Positions 38,406 through 52,742 of a stretch of DNA of 64,000 nucleotides are shown piece after piece. The notes beneath the pieces are model-generated. The model had not been told where the DNA came from and searched no databases. It was given only the letters and a program-made list of their open reading frames with translations. The DNA lies in the NCBI GenBank assembly GCA_021209875.1, contig JAGYVD010000011.1:124001-188000 (forward strand). The letters run 5' to 3'. This DNA is from Rosellinia necatrix (lineage: Eukaryota > Ascomycota > Sordariomycetes > Xylariales > Xylariaceae). Made by a program: the position numbers and the translations under genes. Positions within the stretch are counted from its first letter, which is position 1. The number at the start of each line of letters is the position of its first letter.

Positions 38406-41400
38406 AATATTTATAATATTATAAATTTACCTTTTAATTTTAAGAATGTCATATTTTATTAAATTTGATATATTTGTTGCAAGTTTTTTATTAATTTTTT
38501 TTTAACACCCTTGAACGGTTTTTATATTGCTGCTACACCTTTTAGCTAAGAACATGAAATTTTTTTAATAACAAGCTGCTTAGTCTAGCGTTTTTTTAAG
38601 CTCATATTATGTTAGTAATAAATATATTAAAAATAATAAAATTGTTTTTAAAGAATTTATTAGAAAAAATTGTTTCAGAAAAAATAAATACAAGAAATGT
38701 TTTTATTACGTTTTATTTATTTAATATTTAAAAAAAACACAGTGTTATTAAAATTTCTTGTTAGTTATTTATATTATATAAAATAATTAAATATCAAATG
38801 ATTTTATGTATTTATAAACTTGAAAATATGAAGCAATATAATCAAAGCGTTATAAATTATAACTATTTTTTTTAATTAGTAATTATAACGTTTTAACATA
38901 AAACCTTCATGTTAAAAAAAAATTATAAATGTTAAATCTTTTTTAATATTTATCAATTATTTAAAACCTTTAGTTATTAAAAAGTAATTTAAAGTTGAAA
39001 CGAAATATTTATAAAAAAAAAACAAGCAAATATAGTTTTACTTTAAAATTAATTTTAATAATAATGATTATATTCATCTGCTCATAAAAATAAATATTTA
39101 CAAACAATTTAAAGTTGTTCTTGTGTTATAATTAACAGGTTTTTTATTGCTTATAAGCCATGTTATTTTAAATCTTCTAACTATAATTATGAAAATTAAA
39201 TAAAATATAAAAATGTTTAAATTCATCACATAATAAACTTCTTTATAAACCTGTCTATAAATATTTAAACAGTTAAAGAATATTCTATTTGGCATAGTTT
39301 TTTTAATATTCTGGCTTAATTTATATATTTAATATATAAATATGATTTAATGTTATGCTTATCTGTTTATTCTTGGTTATAATTAATTTAATAGATTATA
39401 TTATTTAAACTTAAACTTTATATATTTTCACAAATGAATACATTATTTTAAAAAAGGTTTTTTAATGTTATGATTCATTGAGCTTCGAAAACCCTTATTT
39501 TAACTTTAATTTTAAGGATTAGTAGTGAACCAAGATTTAGTTTTATTATTTTCTAAAAAGAAAAGCTTTTAAAACTCAAGATAATATATTTATAAAATAA
39601 TCCGTGTGTTTTTTATTATTTATAAATAAAACATCTTTAACGATTTTAAATGTTTTTGCTTTTTAACAGGTTATTTTAAATCTAATTCTCAAAAATCTAG
39701 TTTTATATAAATGTTTAACTAAATAATTAATTTTGGCATAATTCCTAGCGTTTAAATTAATTAAAAACTATAATCATATTTTAATTATAAAAACTATGGT
39801 TATTTTTAATATTATTTTGTTATATCACGTTTATTTTAGTGTTTTTTAACAAGCTTTGATTTTTTTTTATAGTTTAATTGAAATTATATATGAAGTTTTT
39901 AAATAAGAAAAAAAATGCTAGTTTATAAATTCAATTATTTAATTTATAACGTTGACTAATCCTTGAAGATAATAATTATAAACTGACAACGTTGTTTAAC
40001 TTTTTTAATTATAAATTATTTTAATTTTTAAAAACTATTTAATATTGTTTTATTTTTTAAATTTATATCTTTTTTTAATATTTTATTTAACTTTCCAATC
40101 TTTACACTTATAACTTTTATAATAAGACATCAAAAAGTTGTTTTTAAAAAATGTCATAAATATTAGTTAATTTTTAAGATAAAATAAATACTATTCTTTT
40201 GAACAAAGGATTTATTTTTAATATTTTAAATATTAATAAAAACTTTTTATTTTAAAACTATATAACGTTTTATATAACAATATTATTTTATTTAATCATT
40301 AAAAACTTGTAAAAAAATAATGTATTGTTAACGTTTTTTTAGTTTATAAAATATTTCAAAATATAAAAATTAAATTACATTAAAACATTTTAATATTAAA
40401 ATATATTATTAAAACTATTATAACTTCAAAAGCTTTTATAAAGAATTTTATTATATAAGTTTTTTAAAATATATTGTTTAGCTGAAAACTATATTATATT
40501 ATCATATATAATTTATATTGTTTAATATTTTGTTATATTAAACTTATTTTAAATTATTTCTTTAAACCATATTAAAAATTTTCAAACTTTATTTAACTTT
40601 ATAATTTTAACTATTTGTCTTTTTTAAAGGCTTTTATTTTTGCGTAAAAATTAGCATAAAACTGCTGGTTTATTAAATATTTTAAAAAATCTATGCAACT
40701 TTTCAATAGCAGTTTTAATAGATCGTTTATATATATACGCTTCTTTAGGTTAATATTGATTTCTTTTGCTTTGTTTTAATTTATTGCTGATATATATACT
40801 GCATATAATATTCTCTGGTTTCGTTTTTTTATAAAACGTTTGTTTTTAATTAAATCAATATGCTTTTATAATGTTAAATTAATTTTAAATGTTTAAAACG
40901 TTAATAATATGATTTAAATAAATAATTCTAATAAATATAAAGATATTATTGTTTCTTTTAGTGTTAAATTAAAAGTTTTAGCGTTCAACTGGTTAGCTTA
41001 AATAAAAGCTCTTCTTAAAATAATTTATAAATATATATATATTTTATGAGTTTGTTTAATAAATAAGTTTATTAATAAACTTTTTATGTTTTAATAATTA
41101 AGACTTTAAAACTATTTTATAATATTTAATTATTTTTGTTTTAAAAAACGATTTTGTAAGCTTTTTTTAAAAGCTAATTAGTTTTATATTAAATAAAAAG
41201 CTTTATTTCCTACGGCTAAGCCCAAATGCTTTGTTTAGCTCGTAGTTTCTTTTGTTATTTTTAATTTATAGTTATTTTTTAGTTTAAAATTATTTTAAAA
41301 AGTTCTAAGTTTATACAGCTAAATGTTATAAGCAATCCTTTTTATACAATACTTTTTAACTATTTTTATTTTTAATTTCTATTTTATTAGTTAATTTTTA

Positions 41401-42033
41401 TAATGTTTATCAAAAAAATTAACAATTTCTTTATATAACATAAAAATAACAAAAATATTTTTAAGCTTATGTACGGCTATAGATTTAATATCTTGTATAT
41501 TTAAGACAAAAAGAAATTTAAAACGTTAAATTTTATTTTAATGATTTGTTTCATAAAACCTTTTTTTATTTTAATCCTTAGTTCTTTTTCAATTTTTTAA
41601 TCAATTCTTTTTATTAAACGTAATATTTTATATAATAATTATTTAATTTTGTTAAAAAGTTTATATATAATATAAGTTATTTGTTTAATAGCTTGTAAAA
41701 TAGTTTCTACAAGCTTAAACTTTGCTTTTATATTTTTATTTATTATATTTAATAAGTGTAGCGATTTTTATTAAATAAGCTTTATATTCATATATATATA
41801 TTTTGTTTTAATAAAAATCTAAATTGCTTGCAAGTTTTTTAACGCGTCTTAAAATATATTAATAAAATAAATAGTTAAATTAGTTGTTTAACTTCCCATA
41901 AAACCTGCAATAGTTTTTTACCAGAGAAAAGCTTTTAATATATAGGTCAACTATTATTTTAATACTTTTTAGCTAAGGCTTTCTTAAAAGTTCTGCTTGG
42001 TTTAATATTTTAATAGTTTAATTAATAAATCTC

Positions 42034-42293
42034 TATAATAAGTCTCGTCAGGCGTATAAAGCTGTAAATAGCTGTATTTGCAGTATACTGGCCTGTATTA
42101 TAGTGTTATATGTGTGTAGGTAATAAAAAAAAATGGAATTCTAAATGCAGTCCTAGAATTCCAGCTACGAGTACAGGTAGGTAGGTAGGCCTAGCCCAAG
42201 TAGGGCTAGCCCAGATGGCCTAGGCTACTTTATTTAATTTTATATTAAGGCAATTAATAGTGTTAAGTCTAGCACCCCTTGCCTACTTTAATA
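42034..42293 (-). repeat. LTR of F1
   Basis: About 260 bp. It is the reverse complement of the LTRs at 53281-53537 and 56029-56286. It keeps a 9-base perfect stem GGAATTCTA/TAGAATTCC (42135-42162). The GC hairpin present in the other two copies is decayed here. Confidence 0.8.
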
Positions 42294-43025
42294 AAATGCT
42301 GGGCATTTAAAAAACAGTTGCAGCTCTTAGCAACTATTTGGCAACAGCTGGCCAATTAATCTTTTAAAATTTTGTTAGTTTAATCCAAGCCTTTTATTTA
42401 CTTTTAAAACTTTAACTTAGCGTTAAGCTTTTTTAAATCCTAATTTTTATAAAAATGTAATAAAAAACAAGCTGTTATTTAATTAATATATGAAATAACT
42501 ATGTTTTGAATTAAAAATTTTGCTAGTCTAGCTGCAGCTGCTGTTCTGGTTGCAATTCCGGCCGCTTTTAATTTTTTTATCGTTTTAGCTACACATATTA
42601 AAACTAACAAAACTACTAGCCTGACTAAAATAAATAAAACTTTTAATATTTTAAAAATTATTTTGTTTATATAATCGCTGCTAATACTTTTGTTTAATAA
42701 AGCTACAGCTAACGCTGAAGCTATAAAAATGTTGAATTTTTTATTTAAGCGCCTTATAAGCTTGTTTAATTTTTTTTATATAGCGTTTTAAAGTTTTTTT
42801 AATTTGTAGCTTTTTTATATAATTAAAAATAATCTTTTTTTTAATTTTGAATAATTAATATATTTTTAACGAATTAAAATTATTTTTATAAAAGTTTTGT
42901 TAGTTTTTGCATATTATAACTTACATTATATGAATTAAAACATTACATGTTTATTTTTAGTTGTATTATATAAAAACAGGTTGTTTGTTATAAATAAAAG
43001 CGTAATATATTTCAACTATACTTTA
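42034..43025 (-). mobile_element. Partial LTR retrotransposon F1, broken by A'
   Basis: An LTR (42034-42293) plus 732 bp of adjoining interior that matches, in reverse complement, the right-hand end of the complete F element (about 55255-56286). It ends abruptly at the first base of A'. The remainder lies beyond the inserted stack, outside the window. It sits inside H', whose sequence runs up to 42033. The interior from about 42500 is moderately GC-rich with AGC-type units (GCTGCAGCTGCTG). Confidence 0.8.
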
Positions 43026-43263
43026 TGTTGCACCAGTTATAAATAAGAAGTCAAGGCTCCAGCAATAAGTGATATGTTGTACAAAAATCTACAGATAAAA
43101 AAAAAAAAGAATAATTGGGAGGAATAAGCCCACTAGATTTCTGGCAAAATATAAACATGGGGTAGGTCTAGTCTATGTGCTACAGCTGGTTTATGCGCCC
43201 TAGTTAGCAATAAATATATAAATATCCTGCGCATGCTATGCACGCTATAATAATAACCAGTTA
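43026..43263 (+). repeat. LTR of A' (A3)
   Basis: Starts TGTTGCACCAG and ends AACCAGTTA (GGACCAGCCA in A1). It aligns over its full length with the reverse complement of A1 and A2, about 238 bp. Confidence 0.85.
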
Positions 43264-44629
43264 TTTATAATTATTTTTTTTTAAAAAAAATAGCTTGTTT
43301 ATAAAACATGTCCAGGTTTTAAACTTGCAACTTTTATATAATATTTTTTAGCAAAAAAAAAAATCGATTTAAATATTTATTTATATAACGCTTTTTAAGC
43401 TTTTATATTATTAAGTTATTACATAAGTTTTTTTATGTTATATTATTATTTTTTATATTTGTTTAAGTTTATATTTACGTTTGTTTTTATTTTATTATAT
43501 TTTTTTATACAGCTTTATTATTATTTTTACATATTATTTTAAACCTGTTTTTTTTATATCTTATAACTAATAATTTAATTTTATTAAAAGTTCTGCGGCT
43601 TTTAAATTTATATTATAAAATTTCGTTAATAATTTTATATTATCTTTAAAGTTTATTATTAAAGATTAGTTATTATTAATATTTTAATTTTTTAATTATT
43701 TTAATATCATAGTTTTTTATAATATATTTTAAAGCTTTAATTTGTTTTATTATAAACTTTTTTTTTCATAGTTTAATGTGTTTTATTTCTAAGTTTTTAG
43801 CTTTATGTTTTAATAATAAACTACTTAAATATAATTATAATGAGTTAATATAATTTTAATTTATTAATTTTTAATTAAATAAAATCTTTTAAATAAATAT
43901 GTTTTTATTTTTATTAATTATTTGAAATTTTCATTATGTTATAAAATAGTTTAGTTTATTAAATAAACGCTTTAGTTTTTAAAATTAATTTTTTAATATT
44001 AATATATAGTTTTGATATTAAAATTAAAGTTTTATAATTTATAGTTACCTTGTTTTATTATTTATATTTAACTTTATTTTATATATTTTTAATAAAGTTT
44101 ATAAAATAAATTATCTTTAATAATTTGTTTCATGTTTTTATTTTAAATATTTTTTTAATTAATAGTTTTTTTTAAATTCTTTTAGCTGTTTTATTTTTTT
44201 AGTTAAAATTAAAAAACATTAAAAATTTTATTTTATTTTATATAGCAACAGTTTTATAAACTTATAAAATAACAATATTTAAACACAGTTTATCTATAAT
44301 ATTTATTATAATTAATTATTTTAATAATAACTAATATAAAGCTATAATTATTGATTAAAATATTTGTTTATTATTTCTGTTTATTTTGCAGTTTTATATT
44401 GTTTTTTAAAAGCAAATATATTTTTTATGCTTATTAATTTATATAATTTAGTAATAAAAACCTCAGTAATTTATAGTTTTTTATTTAATTTTAGAGTTAT
44501 AAATATATTAAATATTTTAAATGGGCTTTTATAAGATATTTTTGCTGTATTTGTTGCTATATTTTATATTATACAAAAATTATTGATGTTTTTTTAAATA
44601 TTTTATTATAATTAACACATTAGTATATT

Positions 44630-44950
44630 TGTCAGGATGAAGTGAATAGCCTTGGCAGAAGGCTGGTGATCGCAGCCCAAGTGCTGCAGTAAGCCCTGTA
44701 GCTAAGTTAATAGCTGTTAAAATAAGCGGTCGGGCTTATATAAGCCTGACTTATTTAAATAGACTAATTATAAAGGAGAAAAAATATAATTTTTTTTAAG
44801 CTATATATTTTAGCTAGCTAGTCCGATTATTTTTATATAATATAATTTAACTAAATAGATAATAATTATAAGCTTAAATTAATTTGCTTCAATTAATTGT
44901 TTAGCTTTAATTTTATTATTTTTAGATAATTTATTTATTTTTTTATAATA
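44630..44950 (+). repeat. Left LTR of element H (H2)
   Basis: Begins TGTCAGGATGAAG. The first 110 bases are almost unmutated and include inverted repeats around AGCCTTGG and AAGGCTGG. GCTTATATAAGC lies at 44734-44745, about 105 bases from the start. The second half is AT-converted, the opposite of H3. Confidence 0.85.
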
Positions 44951-47900
44951 GTTATAAGCTTAATTTGTTTATTAAATTAATATTTTTTCTTATAAAAAGA
45001 ATTTTTGTTTTAAAGCTTGTTAATTTAAAAATTTTATTTTTATTTTTATTTATTTTATATTTTAAACAATTATTTAATTTAATAATTAAAACTTAGCTAT
45101 TTATTTTTCTTATAATAATTTATAATATTAAACTTATTATTTTAACCGTTTAATAAACTAGTTTTATTAGTTAAAAAATTTAAAATTTATATTAAAAATA
45201 AATTTTTTTAAATATTCTAAATTTAAACTTATTAAAAATAATATATGTTTTTAATATTAAACGAATATTTTTAAAAAATTAAATTATTATTAAATTTTAA
45301 AAATATATAAAAATTAAAATAAAAAGTTTATAATTTAATAAATTAATTTTATATATTATAAAAATTATAAAAGTTATAATTTTATATAACGCAAGCTTAA
45401 TTAAATTTATTAAATATTTAATACTATATGAATAAATAAAAAAAACTATTAAACTTAAATTAATAAAAGTTGCGGGAATAATAAATAAAAATTAAAAATA
45501 AATAATTTAAACAATTATTATTATTTTGTACGATTAATTAACGTTTTAGTTTTATAAGCTAAAATAATAATTTAAAAAATATATTTAAATTTTAAATGAT
45601 GTTAAATAAAAAAGTTTTAAATCTAAGAAATAATACAAAAAATAATAAACAGTTTATTTATAAGCTGTTATTTATAATTTTTTTTAAGTTTAAAAAATAT
45701 TTATAACTAAACCTTTTTTAAAAGTTTTTTATAAACAACTAGCTTTAAATTCAGCTCTTATTAAATTTATTAACATAATAAAAAAAGAATTATTAAAACA
45801 AAATTTATATTATTTATTAAATATAAAAAGCTTGTTAAAAATTTTAATATTTAATATAATATAAAACTTAAAAAATTAGCGTTAATTTTTACAGTATTAA
45901 AAAATTAAATATGAAAAAATTAGCAGCATAAAAAAATAAATAAATTAACTTATAAAAATGCAATAATTATGTTAATAAATTAACTAATAAATAATAATAT
46001 TTATATAAGTTTAACACTAATAATATTTATAAATAAAGCTTAAAAAAATATATGATTTTTTAACTAGCTTTATAAGTAAAACTAATTAAAAATAAATAAT
46101 TTCTTTAAAACAAATAAGAAGTTAAATTAAAACATATTAAAAAGGTATATATAAAAAATGCTTAAATAAACTATAAATAATTAAATTAAAAAATTTAAAA
46201 ATTTATATTTTAAAAAGCTTAAAAATAAAGCTATTAATAATATAAACTAGTTTAATAAAAGTTTAATTTTAAACTAAATTTTATAATAATTAACTTTATT
46301 TTTTTAAAAATATTGCTTATATAACTAAAATATTTATTATTTTAAAGTTTAAACATAATATATTTTTTGATAATATATTAATTAATAATTATATCATTTT
46401 ATATGTAATAAATAATAAATTGTTTTTAAACCTGATTTATTTATAATTATTTATAATAAAAAACAGTTTAAATAAAAACTATATAATTTTAAATTTTAAA
46501 AGAAAATATAAAATTATATATAAAATATTTAATATATTTAAAAAAACGGTTTGTAAATATAGTTTTAAAAAATATAGCTTTAATAAAAAGTTGTCATATA
46601 AATATTATATTAACCGTTTATTAAAAAAAAAAAATCTAATATTTTAAAATATACAAAATATAAAAATAGTATAATTATTGCTAATTTATTTAAATAATAT
46701 AATTTAAGTTTTTTTAAATCTGAGGTTATTTTTATTTATTTAAACAGTATATTAATAATTAATTGATATAATTTTTTTAATTTTATTTAAACAAGTGCTG
46801 CAAGGTTAAACGTTATAACTACGTTTAAAACTTTTAAAAGTTTAAATTATTTTATAAAAAACTTTTTAAAGCTAAAATCAAAATTTCAAAATTTATAAAG
46901 TTTAAAATTAAATTATTTCAAATAAAACGTTATATAAATGTTTAGATATAAAATAAAAAATTTAAAAATTTAAAAGATATATGAAATTAAATATAAAAGC
47001 TGATTTAAAATATATGTTAAAAAACAAACGATAAAAAACGTTTAATACAGTGTATAGCCCGCTTGTTTTAATATATTTATTAAAATTTATTAAATTATTT
47101 TTAAAAATATAATAAATTAAATAAAGTATTTATGATTAAAAAAACAATAACAGTATAATTTATATATATATGTTTTTAATTAAAGCTAAAAAAGCAGTTA
47201 TTAATTTGATTATAAAATTTAAAGGTTAAATAAAAAAATAATTTGAACTTTTAATATATAAAATTTAAAATAATAATAAAAAAAATAATTGTTATTAAAA
47301 GTTTAATAAAATATAAACGTTAAATTAAATATTAAAAATTAAAAATACATAAATATTTATTTAAGTTTTTAAATTAAATAACGCATTAAAACACGCTAGC
47401 TAAAAATTATTAATTAAGCTATTAAAATATTAAACAAAGCAAAATTTTAAAAAAAAGCTTTAGTTAAAAACTATTAAAATAATAGTTTAGCTATATAATA
47501 AAAGGTTTTCTGTTTTAAAAAGCTATTATAAATTTTATTATATTTTAAAAAACTAGTTTAAGCATTTATTCTGTGAAAATATTTTAAAACGTATTAAAAA
47601 ATAAACACACAATTTATATTTTAATTAAAACTGGATAGATATATATAAATATAAGGCCTATTTAATAAAAATTAATAAACTTGTTAAACATAATTAGCAA
47701 AAATATAAAACTAAAGTTTATATTTATATAAAATATTTTATAACCTATTAAGTTTATAACTTATATTATATATAAACTTTTTAATTAAATAAAATAATCA
47801 TTATATAAAACATTAAGTTTTATAAAAAAACTTTATAAAAAAAATTAAAAAAATTAACAATTAAAATAAATAAAGCTTTTATTAAGCAGATTATTAAAAT

Positions 47901-50514
47901 TAAATCTAAGCTTTTAAATTTTTTGCTATATTAAATATATAAAATATTAAACTTATAGCTGTATATAACCTTAAAAATATTTTTATTATTTTTATTTTTT
48001 ATAAAAATGCTTTTAATTTAATTAATAAATTAAAAAAAAACTAACTACCAAAGCAATGATAAAAAATAAAAACAGCTAAAAAATATACTATTAAAAATAA
48101 TACTTATAATATTTAATAATATAAACTTATAGTTTTTAAAAATATTTTTAAATAAAAAACAATTAAAAATAAAAAATAAAAATAAACTATAAATTAAATA
48201 AAACTTTTACTTTTAAACATAAATAATAAAACAATTATATAATATAAAACAAAGAGTCTTATTTAATATAAAGCTAAGTAGCTTTAAAAAGAAGCTTAAA
48301 AAGTTATTTTTAACACTAAAATAATTAAATATTATAAAATAGCGTTGAAATATTAATCGCTAAAACATAAAAAGCTTATTAATGAATTAATTAATTTAAC
48401 AAATTAATAAAACATATATATATATGTAAATTATTTTTAGCGGCTTTGTGCTTAAGCGAAAAAATTAAGAGCTAAATCTTTTAAATTAATATTAAAAAAA
48501 ATAATAATATGTTTATATTTATTATGATAATTTTTTTAAATAATATTATTGAAGTTTTAAATCATTAAAATGGATTTAATTTCATAAAAATTTATTTATT
48601 TAATAAAAAATAAACGTTTTATGAAAAAAATAAAAAGCATAAAATGTTATATGTAGTATTTACAGCTGTAGTAAACTAAAATAATGTAAAAAAAATAAAT
48701 ACTAGATTAAAAAAACGTATATTTATAAACGATTTATTAAAACTGTTTTTAAAAAACTAAAAGTTTTTTGAAAATTATTTAATAGATAAACTGTTTTATA
48801 TTAATGTTTATATGAAAATAAAATCGTTTAAAAAAATAGTTAAAATAATTAAACTAAATAAAGTTTTAAAATTTTCATTACAGTTCAAATAATTATTTTA
48901 ATATAAGTTTAATAAAAGAAATATATGAAGCTATATAAATTGTATATTATAATATAAAATAATTTTTAATAAGAAAATATATTATAAATACCTTATATAA
49001 TAATATTTATTATAAAAACTTTGAAGCTTATAATAGTTTTAATAATATATTTTAATTTAAAAATGCTTTAGTTTAATATAATTTTTATATTTTTAAACGT
49101 TTTATGAACTAAAAAACCATTAATAACATGTTATTATTTTAAAACTTTTTTATAATTAAATAACATAATATTATTAAATAAAACGTTATATAGTTTAAAA
49201 TATTTTCTGTTTTTTTAACATAAAATTTTTTTTTTAATATTTAAAATGCTAAAATACTTGTTTATTTAAAAAAGTTTTATTTATTTTATATTAAAAATTA
49301 ATTTATAGTGATAATTTTTTATATAAATAATTTTGTAACGTTTTATTGTAAAAATTATGAGGTTAAAACAATGAAAATTATATAAAACATTAAAAAAATA
49401 TATAAACTTAAAAAATAATACAATGTTAAATATGTTTTAAAAATTAAAATAATTTATAATTAAAAAGCTTAAACGATTTTTTAGCTTATAATTAATATAT
49501 TTAAAAAATTGTGAAACGTTATAAATTAAATAATTTATATCATATATGAGCTATTTTTATATTATATAAAAATTTTATATATAATTTAAGTTCAGCTATA
49601 AAAAAATAAAAACGCGCTTATTAAAAAAAAATTAAATTAACGCTATATAATAAAGTAATATTAAAAATAAACGTTGTTGTTATAATTAAAATATTATTAT
49701 TGTTTTTAATTAATTTAACCTTTAATTATTACGTTGTAATTAATGATTTAATTAAAAACTTATATAAAACTAGATTTTTAGCGGTTAAATTTAAAATAAG
49801 TTTTTTAAAAGCAGAAGCTTTTATAATCGTTAAAAACGTTTTATTTATAAATAACAAAAAACCACGCAGATTATCGCATAAATATATTATGCTAATCTTT
49901 GAAATCTTTTTTCTTTAAAATATAATAAAACAAAATATTATTTTAATATTAATTATTAAAGCTAATATTGAAACAATTATTTTTACAGCTAAAAATATTA
50001 TAATATTAAAAAAGCTTTTTTAAAATATTTTATTTAATTTTAAAAAAATATAAAGTGTTTATTTAAATAATATTTAAATAACTAAATTAATTATAAAAAT
50101 AAAAAAATAAATTAATATAAAATTACAGCAAATTAATATATAAAATATATAAATAAACTAAAAATATTAAAAAAATTTCGTTAATATAAAATATTTTTGA
50201 ACTGTTTAAATATAAATAAACAAGCTTATAAAAAATTTACTGCGCGTTTAGTTTAAATATTTTAACATTTTATTGAATTTTTACGCTGATAATTATAAAA
50301 TTTAAAAAAAGCATAGCTTATACAAAACAGGAAATTAATTAATTATAACCAAAATTTTTTTTTTAAATTATTTTAAAATATTTGCTTTTATAAACGGATG
50401 AATAAAATTATTACTATAAAAATTAACTTTATATTAAAACCATAATTTTTTTTTTTTTTTTATTTATTCATAAATAACTAGCTTAAAATCTAAATTATTT
50501 TTTAACAACTAAAG

Positions 50515-50700
50515 TAGTAAGGTTTACTAGGGGTAGTGTGGTTAAGTCTGTAAAAGTGTGATGTAGATTAGAAGGAGAGGCTTCTGGTCCCGCAGGGACC
50601 AGAAGCCTTAGGCTAGTAAGTTACCTTATCTAATCTACACAGTCCTTATCTAGCTAGCTGCGCTAGCTAGATAAGGAGCCCCCCCTTCCTGACGGTGTCA
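50515..50700 (+). mobile_element. Short GC-rich element K3, probable solo LTR
   Basis: 186 bp with TAAAG on both sides (50510-50514 and 50701-50705). H' reads through the site near 39650 without it. Ends TAGTAAGG and GGTGTCA. Two perfect hairpins dominate: GGCTTCTGGTCCC/GGGACCAGAAGCC with loop GCA (50579-50607) and a 15-base stem CCTTATCTAGCTAGC/GCTAGCTAGATAAGG with loop TGC (50644-50676). TAGATTAGAAGG (50563-50574) and CCTTATCTAATCTA (about 50624-50637) can pair as an outer stem around the first hairpin. Non-coding, essentially free of RIP. Confidence 0.75.
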
Positions 50701-51954
50701 TAAAGCTTTTAAACGATCAGCAGGCATTATAAAAAGCTTAAAAACATATAATTTTTTTTTAATATGAAACTTTTATATTAAACCGTTATAACTACCGCTT
50801 TGAAATAATGATTATAATTTTTAAGTATTTTATAATATTTATTAATATTTTTAAGGTTATAAATTATTAAATTTATTTTATATTTTATTATTTTATATAA
50901 TATAAATAACTAAAAAAATTTTTAATAATACTGTTGTTTTTTTTAATATTTATTTTTATTAAAACAAAAGCTTTTTCAGCTGTTAAAACAGCTATAACTT
51001 TTTAGCAGCTAAAACAAAAATATTATTAAAATTAGGATTAATGTTATTATTTTTAAAAAAAAACCAGCTAAATTTAAAACTATTATTTTTAATTTTTTTT
51101 CAAACCATTATTTTTAATTATATAGCTAAACTTAAGCCTGCAGTATTTTATTTTAAATAAAAACATGTTTAAATTAAAAAATAGCAGCTTTAAGAAAAAC
51201 ATAGAAAATTAAAAAATTATATAGTTTTTATAAGCTGTTATATTAACAAATTAAATTAAAAAAAAAAAGCTTATTAAACCGCTTTTTTTAGCTTATATTA
51301 TTTTAACAAAAACTATAATAAAAAACTAGTTTATTTTTTAGCTTTATAAAATTTTAATAAAACAAAAACGTTTAAAAAAATAAAACTATTTATATATAAA
51401 TATATTGATATTTATTAATATAAAAATAATACTGTTAATTAAAATATTAAACTTAATAAAAATATTTTTTACGTTTTTTTATATTATTAAATAAATATAA
51501 AAATAATAAAAGCCTTTTTTGAATTTATTTTTTATCAAACAATTTTTTTTTTGCCAGTTTTTTAAAAAAGATTTTATTATTATTAGCATGCTTACTATTA
51601 ATATAATATAAGCTTAACAGAAAAACTGGACTAGGTGGCTTTTTATTAAAAAAAAATTTATATTATTAGCTAAAAGCTATAGCAGCAATTTAAAACCTTT
51701 AAAAGCTTTTTATAAAAAAAGTTAGCTTTCAAGCGTGCTAAAAAAAAACTAAACATAAAATTAACATATATAATTAATAAAAAAAGTTTAATAAAAATAT
51801 ATAAAATTAAATTAAACATAAAATTATTAAACTTAAAGTTTAATGTTTTAATATTATAAAATTAGCTAACGTTTTATTAATAAGGCTAATTATTATTAGC
51901 TTAGCAGCTTTTTTTAAAATAAAATCAGCAGCAAAAATAATAATAATTAAGCCT

Positions 51955-52135
51955 AGCTTTTTAGCAGCAGCAGTAGTTTAAGCAGCAGCAGCTATAATAG
52001 TAATAAAAGCAAAAAAAAAAAACAAGCAAAAAAACAAGCAAGCAAATAAATAAACAGTGTAAAAATAAAACAGCAGTAGTATTAATAGCAGCTGTAGTAA
52101 ATATAATAGCAGTAGCAGCAATAGCGTAAAAGTAT
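51955..52135. repeat. AGC trinucleotide clusters in element H
   Basis: Repeated AGC/AGT/AAT units, about 600 bases inside the right LTR. The corresponding region of H' lies at 38190-38320. In one plus-strand frame it reads as Ser-, Asn- and Lys-rich low complexity with few stops. Confidence 0.55.
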
Positions 52136-52742
52136 TTATTTTAAAGCGAAATTAATTTTTGAATTATAATATAAAAAATTAAAACAATTTTTAAAAATTA
52201 TTTATGAAAAGAAAAACCAGCGGCTTAAAAAACTAAATATAATAAATTTTTAATATTATTTATATTAAATAAAACAATTAATCGCGTATAAAACTGCTTG
52301 CTGCGGCATATATTTACTAAAAAAAATTATTGTTAAAAAAAATTATTTTTAAACATCATTTAAAAACTATTAAAAAACAGCTGTTACCTTAAAATTAGCA
52401 CGCGTTAAAATACCAGCGGTTTAAAAAATTATATATAAATGAACTAATTAACTTAAAAATTAAAAAAAAAGCTAAATTATTATTTATTGAAAAAATATTT
52501 ATACTATTTTTATAAAATTATTCACTAGTTACTTATTTTAATAACTACGCTTTTTTTTTATTATTATTAATTATTTTAAATACCAACTTTTTTTAAAAAA
52601 GCTTTTTATTACAAAATTTTTAAAAATAATTCTTTAAATTAATTATAAAAGTATTATTTATTTTTATATAAAAAGCTATATAAAGCAATTATTAAAATTT
52701 ATTTCGCTAATTAAGCTTTAATTAATTAAATTTAAAAAAATA

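Larger units (their letters stand above)
36683..42033 (-). mobile_element. Partial LTR retrotransposon H', carrying J, broken by F1
   Basis: A second copy of element H in opposite orientation. The LTR at 36683-37004 is followed by interior that matches the reverse complement of H from 52742 down to about 48000, including the AGC-unit region (38190-38400 versus 51835-52130). It is interrupted by J at 37021 and ends where F1 begins. The other LTR is not in the window. The interior is T-rich on the plus strand. Removing J leaves about 4.8 kb. No protein domain is recognisable. Confidence 0.75.
44951..52742 (+). pseudogene. Destroyed internal region of element H
   Basis: 7.6 kb, excluding K3, of A-rich, stop-filled sequence. 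Frames such as 49700-49918 are short and hydrophobic/Lys-rich with no family I recognise. A Ser/Asn/Lys-rich low-complexity reading is possible over the AGC tracts at 51955-52130. Presumed gag-pol from size and position only. Confidence 0.5.

Noticed and set aside
39098..39295. 65-codon minus-strand frame in H'
   Set aside because: Not conserved in the aligned part of H. Isolated short frame.
49700..49918. 72-codon plus-strand frame in H
   Set aside because: No domain recognised and no evidence of selection, although a pol fragment cannot be excluded.
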